Of a DNA stretch of 64,000 nucleotides, positions 11,873 through 22,693 are shown one piece after another. Below the pieces are notes generated by a model. The model was not told where the DNA came from. It ran no database searches and saw nothing but the letters and a program-made list of their open reading frames with translations. The DNA comes from Siderastrea radians. Taxonomy: Eukaryota > Cnidaria > Anthozoa > Scleractinia > Rhizangiidae. Position 1 is the stretch's first letter. The number at the start of each line of letters is the position of its first letter. The stretch lies in assembly GCA_964017195.1 (NCBI GenBank), contig OZ024898.1:11877630-11941629 (forward strand). Direction: 5' to 3'. The position numbers were made by a program, and so were the translations under genes.

Positions 11873-13475
11873 GAGACCTGGAAACTATTTTGAGCCCGCA
11901 ATTATGCGGTTGCTTAATAAGTGGCACGAAAATGGGAACTGTAGTTTCTAATCGCTAACAGTAACTCTTTTGATATCTCAGCTTATCTACGGATGGCATT
12001 GTAATCAACTCTAATTTAAAATCAAATAATATATATTTAGCTCTTATAGCTAAGATTGATATTCAGCAGTGACAATTTCATTCAACGTGAGCTCTTGATT
12101 ATTTTGCATCTTTTCATGATTTGTACGCTTTACTTGATATATTGAGTTAACAACTTGGAGTGAACTAATTATCAGCAAAAATATTAGTCTCCAATCCAAG
12201 ACGTAATAAGGTAGAAAAAAATTAAATTCACTTTGAATAGGCTTGAATATGTAAATAACATGTACAGACTCACTTCACTTGCCTCGGTGATATCACGTGT
12301 TAGATCACGTGATAATTCTTTCGGGGTGAACGAGTGCGTGCTACTTCCCTGAATGAACTAGTCTATACTTTATACCGTAACAGCTCTATTGCCGGGTTGC
12401 ACTGTCACGCCATACAAAAATAAATTCGAAACCATTCGATAAAAGAAGCCAAGAATTTTACATGTTATCAAAGACTAATAAATAAACAACTTCTCCAAGT
12501 CTCAGGTCTGTACGGTACAGCGTTCTTGAGTTATTTGCCAAAACGTTCCACGGAAATTTATAGAGCTCAGTATGCAGACGCCATATTGGTGTACCGCCGT
12601 GGTACACCAAAAAAATGAATATGGCGGCCGGATACCAAAGAAAACACCTGGAATTCACTTTTGCTATTAAAACGATTACTTTTCGTTCGTGAGCTAGTAT
12701 ACTTCCACGTAAACACCTCACCTAATATTTGAAATGTTCAAACTGCTAAAAATCTTAAGGAGAGGCCTTTTTTCAAACAAGACAGCTTTGTCACGGCGCC
12801 ATCCTGATGTCACGTACGGAGGAGAACTCGAAAATTCAAAATGCTCTAGTTTTAAAACGAAGGACGCCATCGAGCTGGAAACTTGGAAAAAGATATATTT
12901 TTATGTCATCTTACACCTGTTGACGAGTATTGATTTTCGAATTTTATGACGTCACGTGCAAGCCAGCAATTAGGCCCTCAGGGACTTATTTGATTTGAGA
13001 CCTCAAGATGGGAGGAAGGCCCTAATAGAGAGGGGGGCTATTACAAAATTTGACTTCCAAAGCGGAAGGGTGGGGGGGGGGGGCAATTAATAGAGGGGGC
13101 AAGACGGGCTTGATAGAGCTTTTACGGTAAGTATTTGTGTCTCTATAGAGTATCATAAATGGTTTTCCAGCCTCTTTGGTCTGAAAGAGGGTGTAGACTT
13201 TTAGTATTTTGGGCTGAAATCCGTAATCGTTTCGTTTCTCGTAAAAATGTAACTGTTGGATAATGTGATAAAACGCTGCTAAAAGGTTATGATTATTTTA
13301 GTCTACTCTGTCGAAAGAAACCAGTCAGGAGAACCAGTGCTGACAAAGTCTTCAAATGTCTGCATTTTACTTTATTTTAAAATATCAATACGATTTACCA
13401 ATGAATTTGAATTTATTTTATTTATGCAGTCGGTGATTGTAAATAGCATAAATTCTAACTTAGTTTCTGTCTTGA
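11873..13475. other. TBC1D2 3' flank, no further gene seen
   Basis: The 3' untranslated region should begin here. AATAAA occurs only at about 12418, some 545 bp past the stop, so the transcript end is unclear. A small palindrome with arms 'gccatattggtgtac' lies near 12570-12605. The purine/pyrimidine 'cctaatagagaggggggc' repeat at 12970-13130 is a relative of the element at 41908-42320. No coding sequence is supported. Confidence 0.5.
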
Positions 13476-14030
13476 CCCTATTCAGGCCGGGAAAGGGGGC
13501 GCGGGAGTCAAACCACACGAACGTTGGACGTTTATAACTTTCTTGGTATGCAAACTAAACCTATCAAACTGGGAACAATTTGGTATAACATGTATGTTCA
13601 TCAAATTTTACGTAACTACGGCAGCCGTTATTTGACAGGCATTTTTTCAGATTTTTGAGTTTTCAAGTTTTTGTATTAAAACTTAACACCTTCTTAAGGT
13701 AACTTTCCAATTTTAGGTCATCTTAGTGTTCTTTCATCGACCTTGATTACTTCTTGGTCAGTTTTGGTGCTTTTCGATTTCAGAGATTTTGGAAAAATCA
13801 GGAAATCAAAGATGGCCGCCGTTTGAGAACATTACATAATTCTTGCGTCGTGTGACGTCATCAGCTCCTGTTGTGGTCCTCAAAGGAAACGTTCTCGGAC
13901 GTACTATCTGTTCTGTAGTTTTCGTTGTAATAGCTGTAATATTCTCGGAGTTAAGAAAGGGGCGGATTTCCCCCCCCCCCACCTCCCCTCCGGTCCTAGA
14001 AGACCGAAAAAAGGCCTGGTCTGAATAGGG
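13476..14030. mobile_element. TIR element (555 bp)
   Basis: The left tip CCCTATTCAGGCCGGG matches the reverse complement of the right tip, CCCTATTCAGACCAGG. The interior includes 'atggccgcc' and a C-run near 13970. No transposase ORF is evident, so it is probably non-autonomous. Confidence 0.6.
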
Positions 14031-14659
14031 ATAAAAATATATATAATTTTCTGTCAGTGAGGTACATTTGTGATAACGTAAACACACTATTGTATTGACC
14101 AATTCATTATCACTTGCAAATCTTTTTTTTTTTTTTGTTACTTGAATTGACACATAATAAATTGAGAAACGTTAAAGCTTCGCGTGAGTCACTTACTTTT
14201 AAGCCTTATTACGGGTGGCGAATGGTAAATTGGAGACTTTACGAGACGATCGTTTTCTTGAATGAGCCCGAGACCTTTTCAATATTTAGAGCGCAAGACT
14301 GAGCTTTCAGAGTTCTTTGAAAGCAAGCCCAAGACTTTTTAGGATAATCTTAGTTATCGAAGGTTACAAATTGAGTTTTTCACATTTAAAATATCGATCG
14401 ATGTTGCTAAAACACATCAGAACTTCGTCATTTATTTTATGCCTTCCAAGAAGTCAAGAATTGGAGACGATCGAGCCAGACCCAAAGATGGCTTGGGCGA
14501 AAAAATCGAGACTCCAAGACTGGTTTGCCAAAAAGTCGAGAGTCCGAGACACGGAGAATCGCTCAAAAAACGAGCCCTGTGAGACGCTTGCAATTCATCT
14601 AAAGTTTTGCAAGTCCCTAATTTTTCAAAAGACCATCCGCCACCCCTCTCATTTAGTCC

Positions 14660-15045
14660 GACAGTTAAATCTGGAGTGTAACGTACTGTGTGTAACTATT
14701 GGGACTGTTGATGAAATCCATTCAAATGAAAGCTACTGAACAGTACTTTCCTATGGTACTGTTTATCATGCTGTACACGTTGGTTCTAACTTTTGAATCT
14801 GTGGATCTGTGACGACTCAAATGAAAGCTACTGAACAGTATACACGGCGGTTCTAACTTTTGATTCTGTGGATGATGTCCCTAACTGTGCCCATTCAAAT
14901 GAAAGCTACTGAGCAGTACTTTCCTGTGGCGCTGTTTATTACGTGGCACGCTGTGGTTCCACCTTTTGAGTCTGTGGATGAAATCCTAAAGTGTGACCAT
15001 TCAAATGAAAGCTACTGAGCAGTACTTCCCTGTGATGCTGCAGGG
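14660..15045 (+). repeat. 106-bp satellite, about 3.5 units
   Basis: Repeating blocks 'ccattcaaatgaaagctactg', 'cagtactttcctgtgg' and 'ttttgagtctgtggatgaaa' occur at about 106-bp spacing, with one shortened unit. It is the same family as 33110-34340. Confidence 0.8.
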
Positions 15046-16394
15046 GCACTCAACGAATCTGTTCCTTCAAATATCTGTTCTTGGGACGACTTCCTGCTGG
15101 CTGGCAAATTATTTTTGTGTAGCTACTCTCCTGGGAAATAATCACTGACGGTTTTTTCCTGGGAAAATTATTTCCCGCTGGAGACGCCCTGGACTAAAAG
15201 ATTGAAGCTTGCTGAGAGACTGGGTCGGGGCAGTAGCCGCTGACCGAACAAACTGCTTCTCCAGGAAACCGTTTCCCCCGAAAAATTTTGGCGGTTACGG
15301 TCGCCGTTACGTCCGTTTACGTCGGTTTATCGTTCGGTTCATTACGGATTCTCTCAAACAAAAGGTAGGCATGATATCGCTTTGCTATGTTTTATTCATG
15401 ATCAGTTGTTTAACACTTGTGAAGCCCGGTGGCGGAAAGTAACACTCCAGTTGTTGTCTTGTTTCACTCACAGAATCATGAATCATGGCCATGCAGCCCA
15501 ACTATCCAAAGCTGAAATATTAAACACCCAGCCTGCCACCACAAACATGATAAGATGGCGTTTTTATTAAGCCATTAAAGCAGCTCATGCTTATATAGGT
15601 GAGCTTTTCAGTCACGTTTTAATTTTGTCGCTTTGTATTTCACATTCATCTGATGATTATTTATAGTTGCTAATGAGTAAACCTGGGAGTTTAGTCCCTA
15701 AGACAAAATCCCAACTGTAGAATGGGAAATTTTAATATTCAAATGTATATTTTCTGCATGTTAGATTGAAGATATGCAGGCATCCCTCGTAGGCCTTAAG
15801 CTTACACAAACCTGAGCTCAATTTTGAAATTTTTTTATAATAAACAATAGGGCTTTTTATTTGTAAAATGTGGCTAACAGAGCTTTATTTCTATTGACAA
15901 TTTTTTATCAAACAGCATTTTACATAGCAGTGAACCTCTGAGCATTTTATTTGAATATTTGTGATGTTTAAATGGCCTCTGACTGCAGCAAAATGCCCTT
16001 GAATCCCTGTACTGTATGCTTTCCCTACAATTGATAATTAGTGGCAACCAAAGAAATTTTCTTGTAAACAAATAACAAACCTGGAAAGACAAAATAGAGA
16101 AACACATGCTTTATATGCCCTGCTCTTATTTTGTTGTAAATATATCGCAGAAAAATGCCTGTTTAGTGTCAGTAAGGGGAGATTTACTGTACAAGCTATG
16201 TTTTTGTTTAAGTCCAACTCAGTATTAACATATGTTTCTTTTGTTAGGGTGTATCAAGCATGTAACAGCCAGCACTCACAAAAATGCAAGTGAACTTTTT
16301 CGTTACTCCTTTTTTAACTCAAGGTGAATTAGGCTTGTGATGACCGACACTCATTACTGGTAGTTTTTCCTTGTGACCCTTTCTCTTCCATCAG
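15046..16394 (+). other. possible 5' exons of the gene ending at 16655
   Basis: A CpG-bearing stretch at 15240-15363 ends in 'aaacaaaag|gtaggc', which looks like a 5' untranslated exon and donor. A good acceptor 'tttcactcacag' precedes 15472. I could not join these to a convincing start codon and open frame, so no CDS is called here. The rest is AT-rich and featureless. Confidence 0.3.
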
Positions 16395-16655
16395 GTTAAG
16401 TTAGGCTTGTGGTCATGGATACTCATTGGCTGTTCATACGCATTGCTGTTGGTTATTTTAACAGAAAGGTTTAGTTGTTTAGCATGCCAAATCTGCCTCT
16501 CAAAAACAAATATTTCCAACATTTCCGACATGGTAGAACGCATTGTTGGATCTACTAGTAACTCTTCAGAACTAAACGACTCAGGAGATCAGGCAGCGGA
16601 TAGCCAACAGCAAGAAGCTGAAGAAACGAGACCTGAGTCAAGTACTTCTCGATAG
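16395..16655 (+). CDS. probable 3'-terminal coding exon of an unrecognised membrane protein
   Basis: A pyrimidine-rich acceptor (ctttctcttccatcag) is followed by an 86-codon open frame that reaches TAG at 16653-16655. A polyadenylation signal AATAAA lies 83 bp further on (16738-16743). The frame begins with a hydrophobic stretch (residues about 4-25, LWSWILIGCSYALLLVI) that would span a membrane. It continues with CLACQIC and a polar tail rich in S, N, Q and E (SGDQAADSQQQEAEETRP). The open frame has no ATG near its start, which fits an internal or terminal exon. I do not recognise the protein. It could also be a chance frame; the acceptor, stop and poly(A) signal together argue mildly against that. 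Confidence 0.35.
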   Translation, partial: VKLGLWSWILIGCSYALLLVILTERFSCLACQICLSKTNISNISDMVERIVGSTSNSSELNDSGDQAADSQQQEAEETRPESSTSR

Positions 16656-17550
16656 GGACGGAAAAGGACACGAGTCCTCCGAGAAAAACTATGTGCCATG
16701 GCATAATATACATGTAAAAATGTAACCTAGTAACTATAATAAAACACCAAATTAAATCAAAGTAGGTGAAAAGAAAAACTTAATCTGTAAGAAAAATGGA
16801 AACAACATCACAAAAATTCTCATTAAAAAATTCTGGAAAAAATGTGTGACCCTCCCTTGAATAGCTCACATGAGGTATGGCCCTCCCCTTTTGGTGCTCA
16901 CTTTCACTGATGACCCTCCCCTCTGAGGCCCCAGCCCTCCCCCCCAAGAAAAAACGTACCTTCCCTAAGCAGGCACCACTTTAAGCCTCATCAGCACCCT
17001 AAAAGGAATAGACTTACTCGATTTAAACTAGACTTGATCAAAATCTTTTGCTACCGTTAGAACGAGGATCTTAACATTAGTAGAAGCGCTAAAGGTGACT
17101 GGATATTCTATGAAAACGTATTTTGGACTCAAGATTGACTACAAGTTGTGCACAGCTCTGGAAATCGTGCGTGTGGAAACGTCAACGGGCGTGAAAATTA
17201 TAAATTTTGCTGAGCTTTATCTTTGCCTCTTGTCAAGAAATGCAGAACTCACATTCACTAACTGTAATTGTGAGAGTCTTTTTCTTGCAATATCGATGAT
17301 TTTTCTTCCCAGTCTTCTGGGACATTTCAAACGCCCGGGGGGCCCCGGGTCAAATGGAAGCTATTTTTAGTAGTACGTTAGTAACTTTGATGCTTTATAA
17401 AGTTTGTTTCCCAGTTTATCACAATGGGAAGTCAAAAAAAGTATTTTAGTGGGCAATCTTTGGAAATTAGTGCTATAAGGGTTTTAAAAATGCGCATGTT
17501 TCAGAAACTAATTAAACGAACTGAAATTTTGTTTATTCTTTCTTTCACAG

Positions 17551-17781
17551 AAGATAATCTGGATTGAAAACCATCCAATCTTCTGCAAGGAAGCATCGCA
17601 GATCGACATTGACAACAAAGCATACATGGCTTTCTGCTTCTTCAACTGTTGTCGTCAATGTAACGCGGATTACTACATGAGTCTTCCCAAAAGTTCCAGG
17701 GAATACTGTTTAAAAAAAGCTTATGGGTGTGCTGGTCATTGCGTCAAGGAAAGCCTATTGAACACAAAAATAAAAGGATAG
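17551..17781 (+). pseudogene. headless second exon of a secreted Cys-rich protein (copy A)
   Basis: This is the paralogue of exon 24144-24377. The acceptor (ttctttcacag) and a 76-codon frame to TAG are intact, and it encodes FNCCRQCNADYYMSLP with the family core. It differs in three ways: one conserved cysteine (the one after YYM) is serine; the C-terminus is one residue shorter because of a TAG; and no first exon with a signal peptide and C-x-C-x3-C is visible upstream to 11.9 kb. Ten of 13 differing codons change the amino acid. I call it a pseudogene or orphan exon. Splicing from an unseen upstream exon would change that. The biochemical role of the family is unknown. Confidence 0.7.
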
Positions 17782-18160
17782 TGAAGAAAAGAGTATATTC
17801 CCGCCTCACGGACACAGTTATAGTATTGTTGCGTCCAATCAAAACTACGTTCTTGTTTTACTCTGTCAAATATAGCCGATTATGTTAAATATACCTTGTT
17901 TTATTTATTCTCACGAGTACGGCATTGTATGGCAATGGGTACACATGACATAAATAAGCATCCTGAAAATAATTTACAGAAAGAAATAACTTTATTGTTT
18001 CCTACAACTACTGGAATAGTCTGTTGTTAAGTTTGCTGAGGGTAAATCTTTTTTGTTGCAACACGAATACACGTGGGAATATTCGATTTTATTTAATTAC
18101 ATCGCAATAAATCTTTAAAATTGAAAGGATCAGTAACTAGAGGATTTTACCTTGATAAAT

Positions 18161-18960
18161 CACCAAATTCTTAGCGGAGCCAGCGCGCTAGCGCGTCAGC
18201 GGAGCTCCATTGCTAAGGAAATTTGGTAACCTGTGAAGCCAAAAAATTTTGGTAGTGACGTATTAGTCACGTGACCGTACGTCCGTACATCCATACGTCC
18301 GTCCGTCCGCACCAGAGGGCTACCAATACACTTCATACACTGGATATAACCCTGTGCTGAATCCCGTGTGTTTTTGGCGCGAAATCGCATGTTGATCCGC
18401 GTTGTAGCAAAACAAGCAAAGACAACAAAAGTCAAAAACAATTGTTAATGGAAAAAAAAGTTCAAAAGAACACTTAGTTGTCTTTTTGGTGGAAGGGGAA
18501 AAGTTCAATTTAGGCGAAAGAAATTAGGCGATAAAGTTCAAATTTGCCTCGTCGGTTCTGTTCAAACTCGGTCGGCACACCGCTTGACGCCAAATATAGC
18601 AGAGCTAGTGCTTTTTTGGTTTTTTCTGTCCACAACCATGGTTTTTACGGCGTTTTGAACACATTTTGCCAGGAAAAACACCAGCATTTTCATGCTGATA
18701 GGCAGCTTGTCATGAAGAAAGAAATAAGTATTAAAATTTAGTGGCCTAGTCACCGTCATCTCACGCCGACGAGCCGGGTTCGACACTCAGCGGGAGCAGG
18801 TAGGTTTTTTTTTTTTGTTTTTTTTTTTTTTAATTTAACGACTTTTTTATTTAACGACTTTCACAAATTAATAACTGGCAGCAAAAACAAAACAAAACAA
18901 AAAAAAAACAGACAAAACAAAAAGGGGGGCTCCGCTTTTAGGCTTGGCTAAATCTATATA
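18161..18960 (+). repeat. interspersed repeat with tRNA-like promoter boxes (copy in duplication A)
   Basis: It starts with a small inverted motif (ccaaattcttagc...gctaaggaaatttgg) and runs through 'gacgtattagtcacgtgacc' and CCGTACGTCC repeats. It carries an A-box-like 'tggcctagtc' at 18742 and a B-box-like 'gggttcgacactc' at 18777. It ends in poly-T and poly-A tracts and the tail 'ggctccgcttttaggcttgg'. Relatives are at 1-1104 and 24755-25599. Confidence 0.7.
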
Positions 18961-19269
18961 TTAGAAGAGATATAAATGGAATTTTATGCGAGTGGGTAAG
19001 ATGAAGTAGAATTTTGATCTTTATAAGAAGTTGTAGTAAGGCTGGTGCCAGATGTCATTATTAATGTGGTTGAGGGAGGGGTTAGAATATTGGGGCTGGG
19101 TGAAAAATTGGAGTAAGAATGCTAAAAGTGAACTGTTTGACAACGACTTATCCCTAAAGTTCATTTCGTCTAGTGTTTATTAGTCTTGTTGCTGTAGGAA
19201 ATAAGTGGCTTGCAAACAAACCTTGGGATCGATTTGGAGGTCTCTACCTTGCGTTAAATGACCATCCTG

Positions 19270-19765
19270 CCGGAATCTTTGGTATAACTGTTACGACGTT
19301 CTAACTTTTGAATCTGTGGATAAAATCTGCTCAAGTGTGACCATTCATACGAATACTTTTTAGGAAGTTCTTAGTTTCCTGTGGCTGCTTATTATGCCAC
19401 AGAAGGCGCTTCTATCTAAGTGTGATCATTCAATTGAGAGCCCTTCCCTGATCAGTACTTGAAATTAGGTCGTGCAGTTTATTTTGCTACGCAAGGTGGT
19501 TATAACCTTTGAGTCTGAGGATGAAATCATTAAGTGTGAATATTCAAATGAAACCTCTTCAACAATTCTTTCCAGTAGTATTCTTTATTATGCTGTGCAA
19601 GGTGATTCCAACGTTTGAGTCTGTGGATGAGATCCTAAAATGTAGCAATTCAAATGAATGCCACTGCGGACCAATTGCTCTGCAGCTGGTTGTCTTTCTA
19701 TTAAAGGTGGAACCAACTTTGAGTCTGGGGATGAAATCCTGAAGTATATCCTTATTCAATAAGAA
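19270..19765 (+). repeat. 106-bp satellite, about 5 diverged units
   Basis: Blocks such as 'ttttgaatctgtggat', 'gtgaccattcatacgaa' and 'ttgagtctgtggatga' recur at roughly 100-bp spacing. They are duplicated with the surrounding segment (copy at 25930-26420). Confidence 0.7.
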
Positions 19766-20814
19766 TGGTTCAAATGTCACGGTTTGTTTCACCAATGTTC
19801 TTTAAATGGCAAATTTAGGACCTTTTTCCAGTTTCTCTTCTCCCTGAACTGTTAACAACCTTGCTGTGATGAAGGAGCTTGCGTGTCTCTGAGAACCCAA
19901 GAGCTATGCTGGTGGGTGTGCTTAAGCTCCTGGCAGGAAAGACCAGACGAAAGAAAGTCCCTGGCCCACCCCAACCTGTAATAGCAACTTTGTCGCGGAA
20001 ACCGCAAAAAACTGCGGGGCCTTATGCCTACGGGGGGCGACGAGGCTAAGTAAGTGAGTTCCAGTTTCTACCCAGGCCTACTGGCAGGGCTCTAAGTTTA
20101 CGGTCGCAAATGTGCAATTTGCGACTGGTTCGAGGACATTTGCTCCTGAAAAAAGTAACTTAGGAGCAAATTTGCCCCTTCAACTTTTGGCCCATTTTCG
20201 TAATAAATACATTTTCTGCTCCTTGTTAGACCAAATTTGCTCCTAAAATTTTGGACCTAGGAGCGCTCTAGGAAAAAAAATTAATTTCGAGGCCTGTCTA
20301 CTGGGCATTTGCCAGAAAGAAAAAGCTTGTCAAAAACCAATAACAACCTTGTCGAGTTTGGTAGATGGTGTTCTTGATACTCGTTGTTTGACCTTTTGAG
20401 GCAAGCTGTGATAATATTTTAGTATCTCAATCTATTTGATTGGCAATGTGTCCAGATTCTTATGAGACTTTTTATACTGATCCGCTATTGAATATAAGGG
20501 TTTGCATAAAAAGGTAACAACAATTAACTGAAAATTTGATCAAGAAGAAGAAGAGGAAGAAGAAGAAGAAGAAAACAATAGTATTCCAAAGAAGTGCACT
20601 TGCGAAAATGACATCAATTTCAAATGTGTTTATTGGTAGTTTGCATGGCTTTAAATCTAGTTACATCACTTCAGCTATCAACTAGTATAAAGCGGTACGA
20701 TTTCGCAAAAGCCTCTACAAAACATGAAAAATGTGCAAACGCATTTACTTAATTTAATGGACGACCTTGTCTTGCGGGCGTTTTGCGCACAGGAACGTGT
20801 TTGACATGCAGTAT

Positions 20815-21057
20815 TTATTTTCGGCCTTTACTATATGGCAGCTCATAGAAGGAATGATTGTCGATGCAATCGCACATGCATTTGTAGGCGCTACGGATGC
20901 AGAAGCCGTACGGCTTGTTTAAGACTTTGAGGCATCTGTAAAATAACCAATTGCACTTTCGACAGCAATCAAAGGTCTGCTTGCAGAGGTATTTCTTGTT
21001 GCCGAAGAACGTGCTGGCAGCATCGCGACACAGAATGGGAAAACTTTCATTGCTCGG
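20815..21057 (-). pseudogene. truncated second exon of a secreted Cys-rich protein (copy A)
   Basis: Read on the - strand, this is almost identical to the second exon at 27449-27706. It keeps FPILCRDAAS, FDCCRKCNWLFYRC, SAYKCMCDC and the TAA stop. The similarity ends about seven codons into the exon, at the duplication breakpoint, so the splice acceptor is missing and there is no exon 1. One residue differs (Tyr to Asn after FFG). It is a fragment left by the segmental duplication rather than a gene. Confidence 0.8.
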
Positions 21058-22693
21058 TGCAACATTTTCACGTATCCAGTACTTCTTTGAGCAAAACCGA
21101 GGTTATTAATACACGTATATCTGTTGGTTATTTCACATTCAAGCATTTCAGATACGCAGGTTCAGATATTTGCCCTTCGTTATCACAAAACATTTCACGG
21201 CCCCTTGGCTACTGTTTACATTTACGGCGTAAAGCCTTGAGCGCGTTTTTCCACGTGCCAGATGTCATTTATCAACAAATATTGCTTCATTGTAGAATGA
21301 GGCGATATTGCCCGAAAAACTATCCCATTATTTGAGAGTTTTTCCGTATAGACTTAAAAGTCGTTTTCTATAGACTATTTAATGACTGGGAGTTTATGCT
21401 AATAGTTTGTATCAGTTCCGTATTTCGCACTACAAGTTGTTTGAAAGAAAACTGTGTCAAATATTTGCTCTCCACTCTGAAGTATTTTTCTGCTTTGAAA
21501 AAACGTATTATTGTCACGGGCTGTTAGCTGGGAGATAACTGTATATTGTTAGTGTATAGTTAATAATATTAAAAGCCATATTTCGCTTCATTGCACAGGC
21601 AAAGAGCTTTTTCATTTTGACCACAATATGTAAATGTGTAAAGATATATTGGTCTACGTGCAAAGATATATTGGTCTATGTGTAAAGATATATTGGTTGG
21701 CAGGATTATTTTACACGAGCAAATACCCTAAACTCTACACACTGTTTTACTGTGACCTAATCTTTACCTCGAGCTATGCAGTTTCTTTTTGCAAATTATT
21801 CTTTTGAGCGAACCTTTTTTACGATTGGCGCCATGCAAGGCTGCTATCTTTGAATATTAAAAAAGATCTTTGGATCCTCAAGTTTCACGCCTTTTTGTGA
21901 CGTAACAGAGTTAAAATTCCCATACAGTTAGTTAATGTTTGTCGTATTCGCATGTCAACCAGATACTACAACATAAAAAGCGCTAGCTTTGAAAAAGTTC
22001 AGAAAGGTTCTTTTTTAAGTTAAGAAGCTTAGTGTGTATTCTTAAAAGTTGGCTCTTGGCGGACTTTTATTGAAAACATCTTCGTGCCGCCCTTTATGAA
22101 TGTTTTTCAGGACGCAGCTCACTGACATTGAGAGTGCTCTGTAATGTGTGGGTTGTTAATTTAAACGTAAATATTGAGCAAAGAGAGTTGGTGTGCGTTT
22201 TGAATTTAACAAGTGCAAAAATTTCAAAACCATTTAAACTATGCTTTAATTAACTAGTTTGTATGGCAAAAGATAACCGACATCCAATTTTGCCCGTACA
22301 TTTTCTAAGCAAAAAGACGAAACACCATTATGGTACAATGCCGTGCCTAAATGGGCAATATTAAGGCCGACAGTTTCGTCAAGTGAGTAGTGGCTACATT
22401 TGCAGTACGTTGGTGTTTTTCACAAAAGAATGAGTAATGTTGAGTTACTAACGTAATGGTCGACTAATTCAATTGCAAAACAAAGCACTTTTACGATATC
22501 ATACGTTCGCGTGACTAAAAAGTACTTCGCCTTTTAACAGCAAAACGGAAAAAGCTTTCACCCGTCACGAGTACACGGGCTTAATGGTTGAGAAAGTTTT
22601 ATTCGTGTTTCTCTCTTTATTGCAGTGACTAGTATATTATGATTATCAGTCTAAAAAGATTACGCCGTTCAGATGGCCGATGAAAAATGAACC
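21058..22693. other. spacer between duplicated block A and the + strand Cys-rich gene
   Basis: AT-rich sequence. Three near-identical 'tgtgtaaagatatattggt' strings occur at 21630-21700 (a short tandem repeat). An acceptor-like 'ctctctttattgcag' ends at 22625, 69 bp before the ATG of the next gene, so a 5' untranslated exon may lie upstream. No coding sequence is supported. Confidence 0.5.

Larger units (their letters stand above)
16966..21057. repeat. segmental duplication, copy A
   Basis: This block aligns with 23599-27690 in the same orientation at an offset of about 6.6 kb. Three zones differ in similarity: the first 585 bp (intron of the Cys-rich gene) are clearly diverged, by roughly 15%; exon 2 differs at about 14 of 231 bases; from the stop codon on, differences fall to about 1%. 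Copy A lacks a 12-bp and a 27-bp segment near 18540-18590 that copy B has. The right edge cuts into a second exon at about 21057. A purine microsatellite (GAA)n near 20545 varies in length between copies. Confidence 0.9.

Noticed and set aside
16407..16655. Possible missing exon 1 of the orphan Cys-rich exon at 17551 (membrane segment followed by CLACQIC)
   Set aside because: It has a stop codon and poly(A) signal instead of a phase-0 donor, lacks an ATG near its start and has an acceptor in front, so it behaves as a last exon of another gene.
17095..17370. 91-codon + strand frame upstream of the orphan exon
   Set aside because: It lies in the region equivalent to the intron of the complete gene. 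Its counterpart in copy B (23772-23987) is not conserved in frame.
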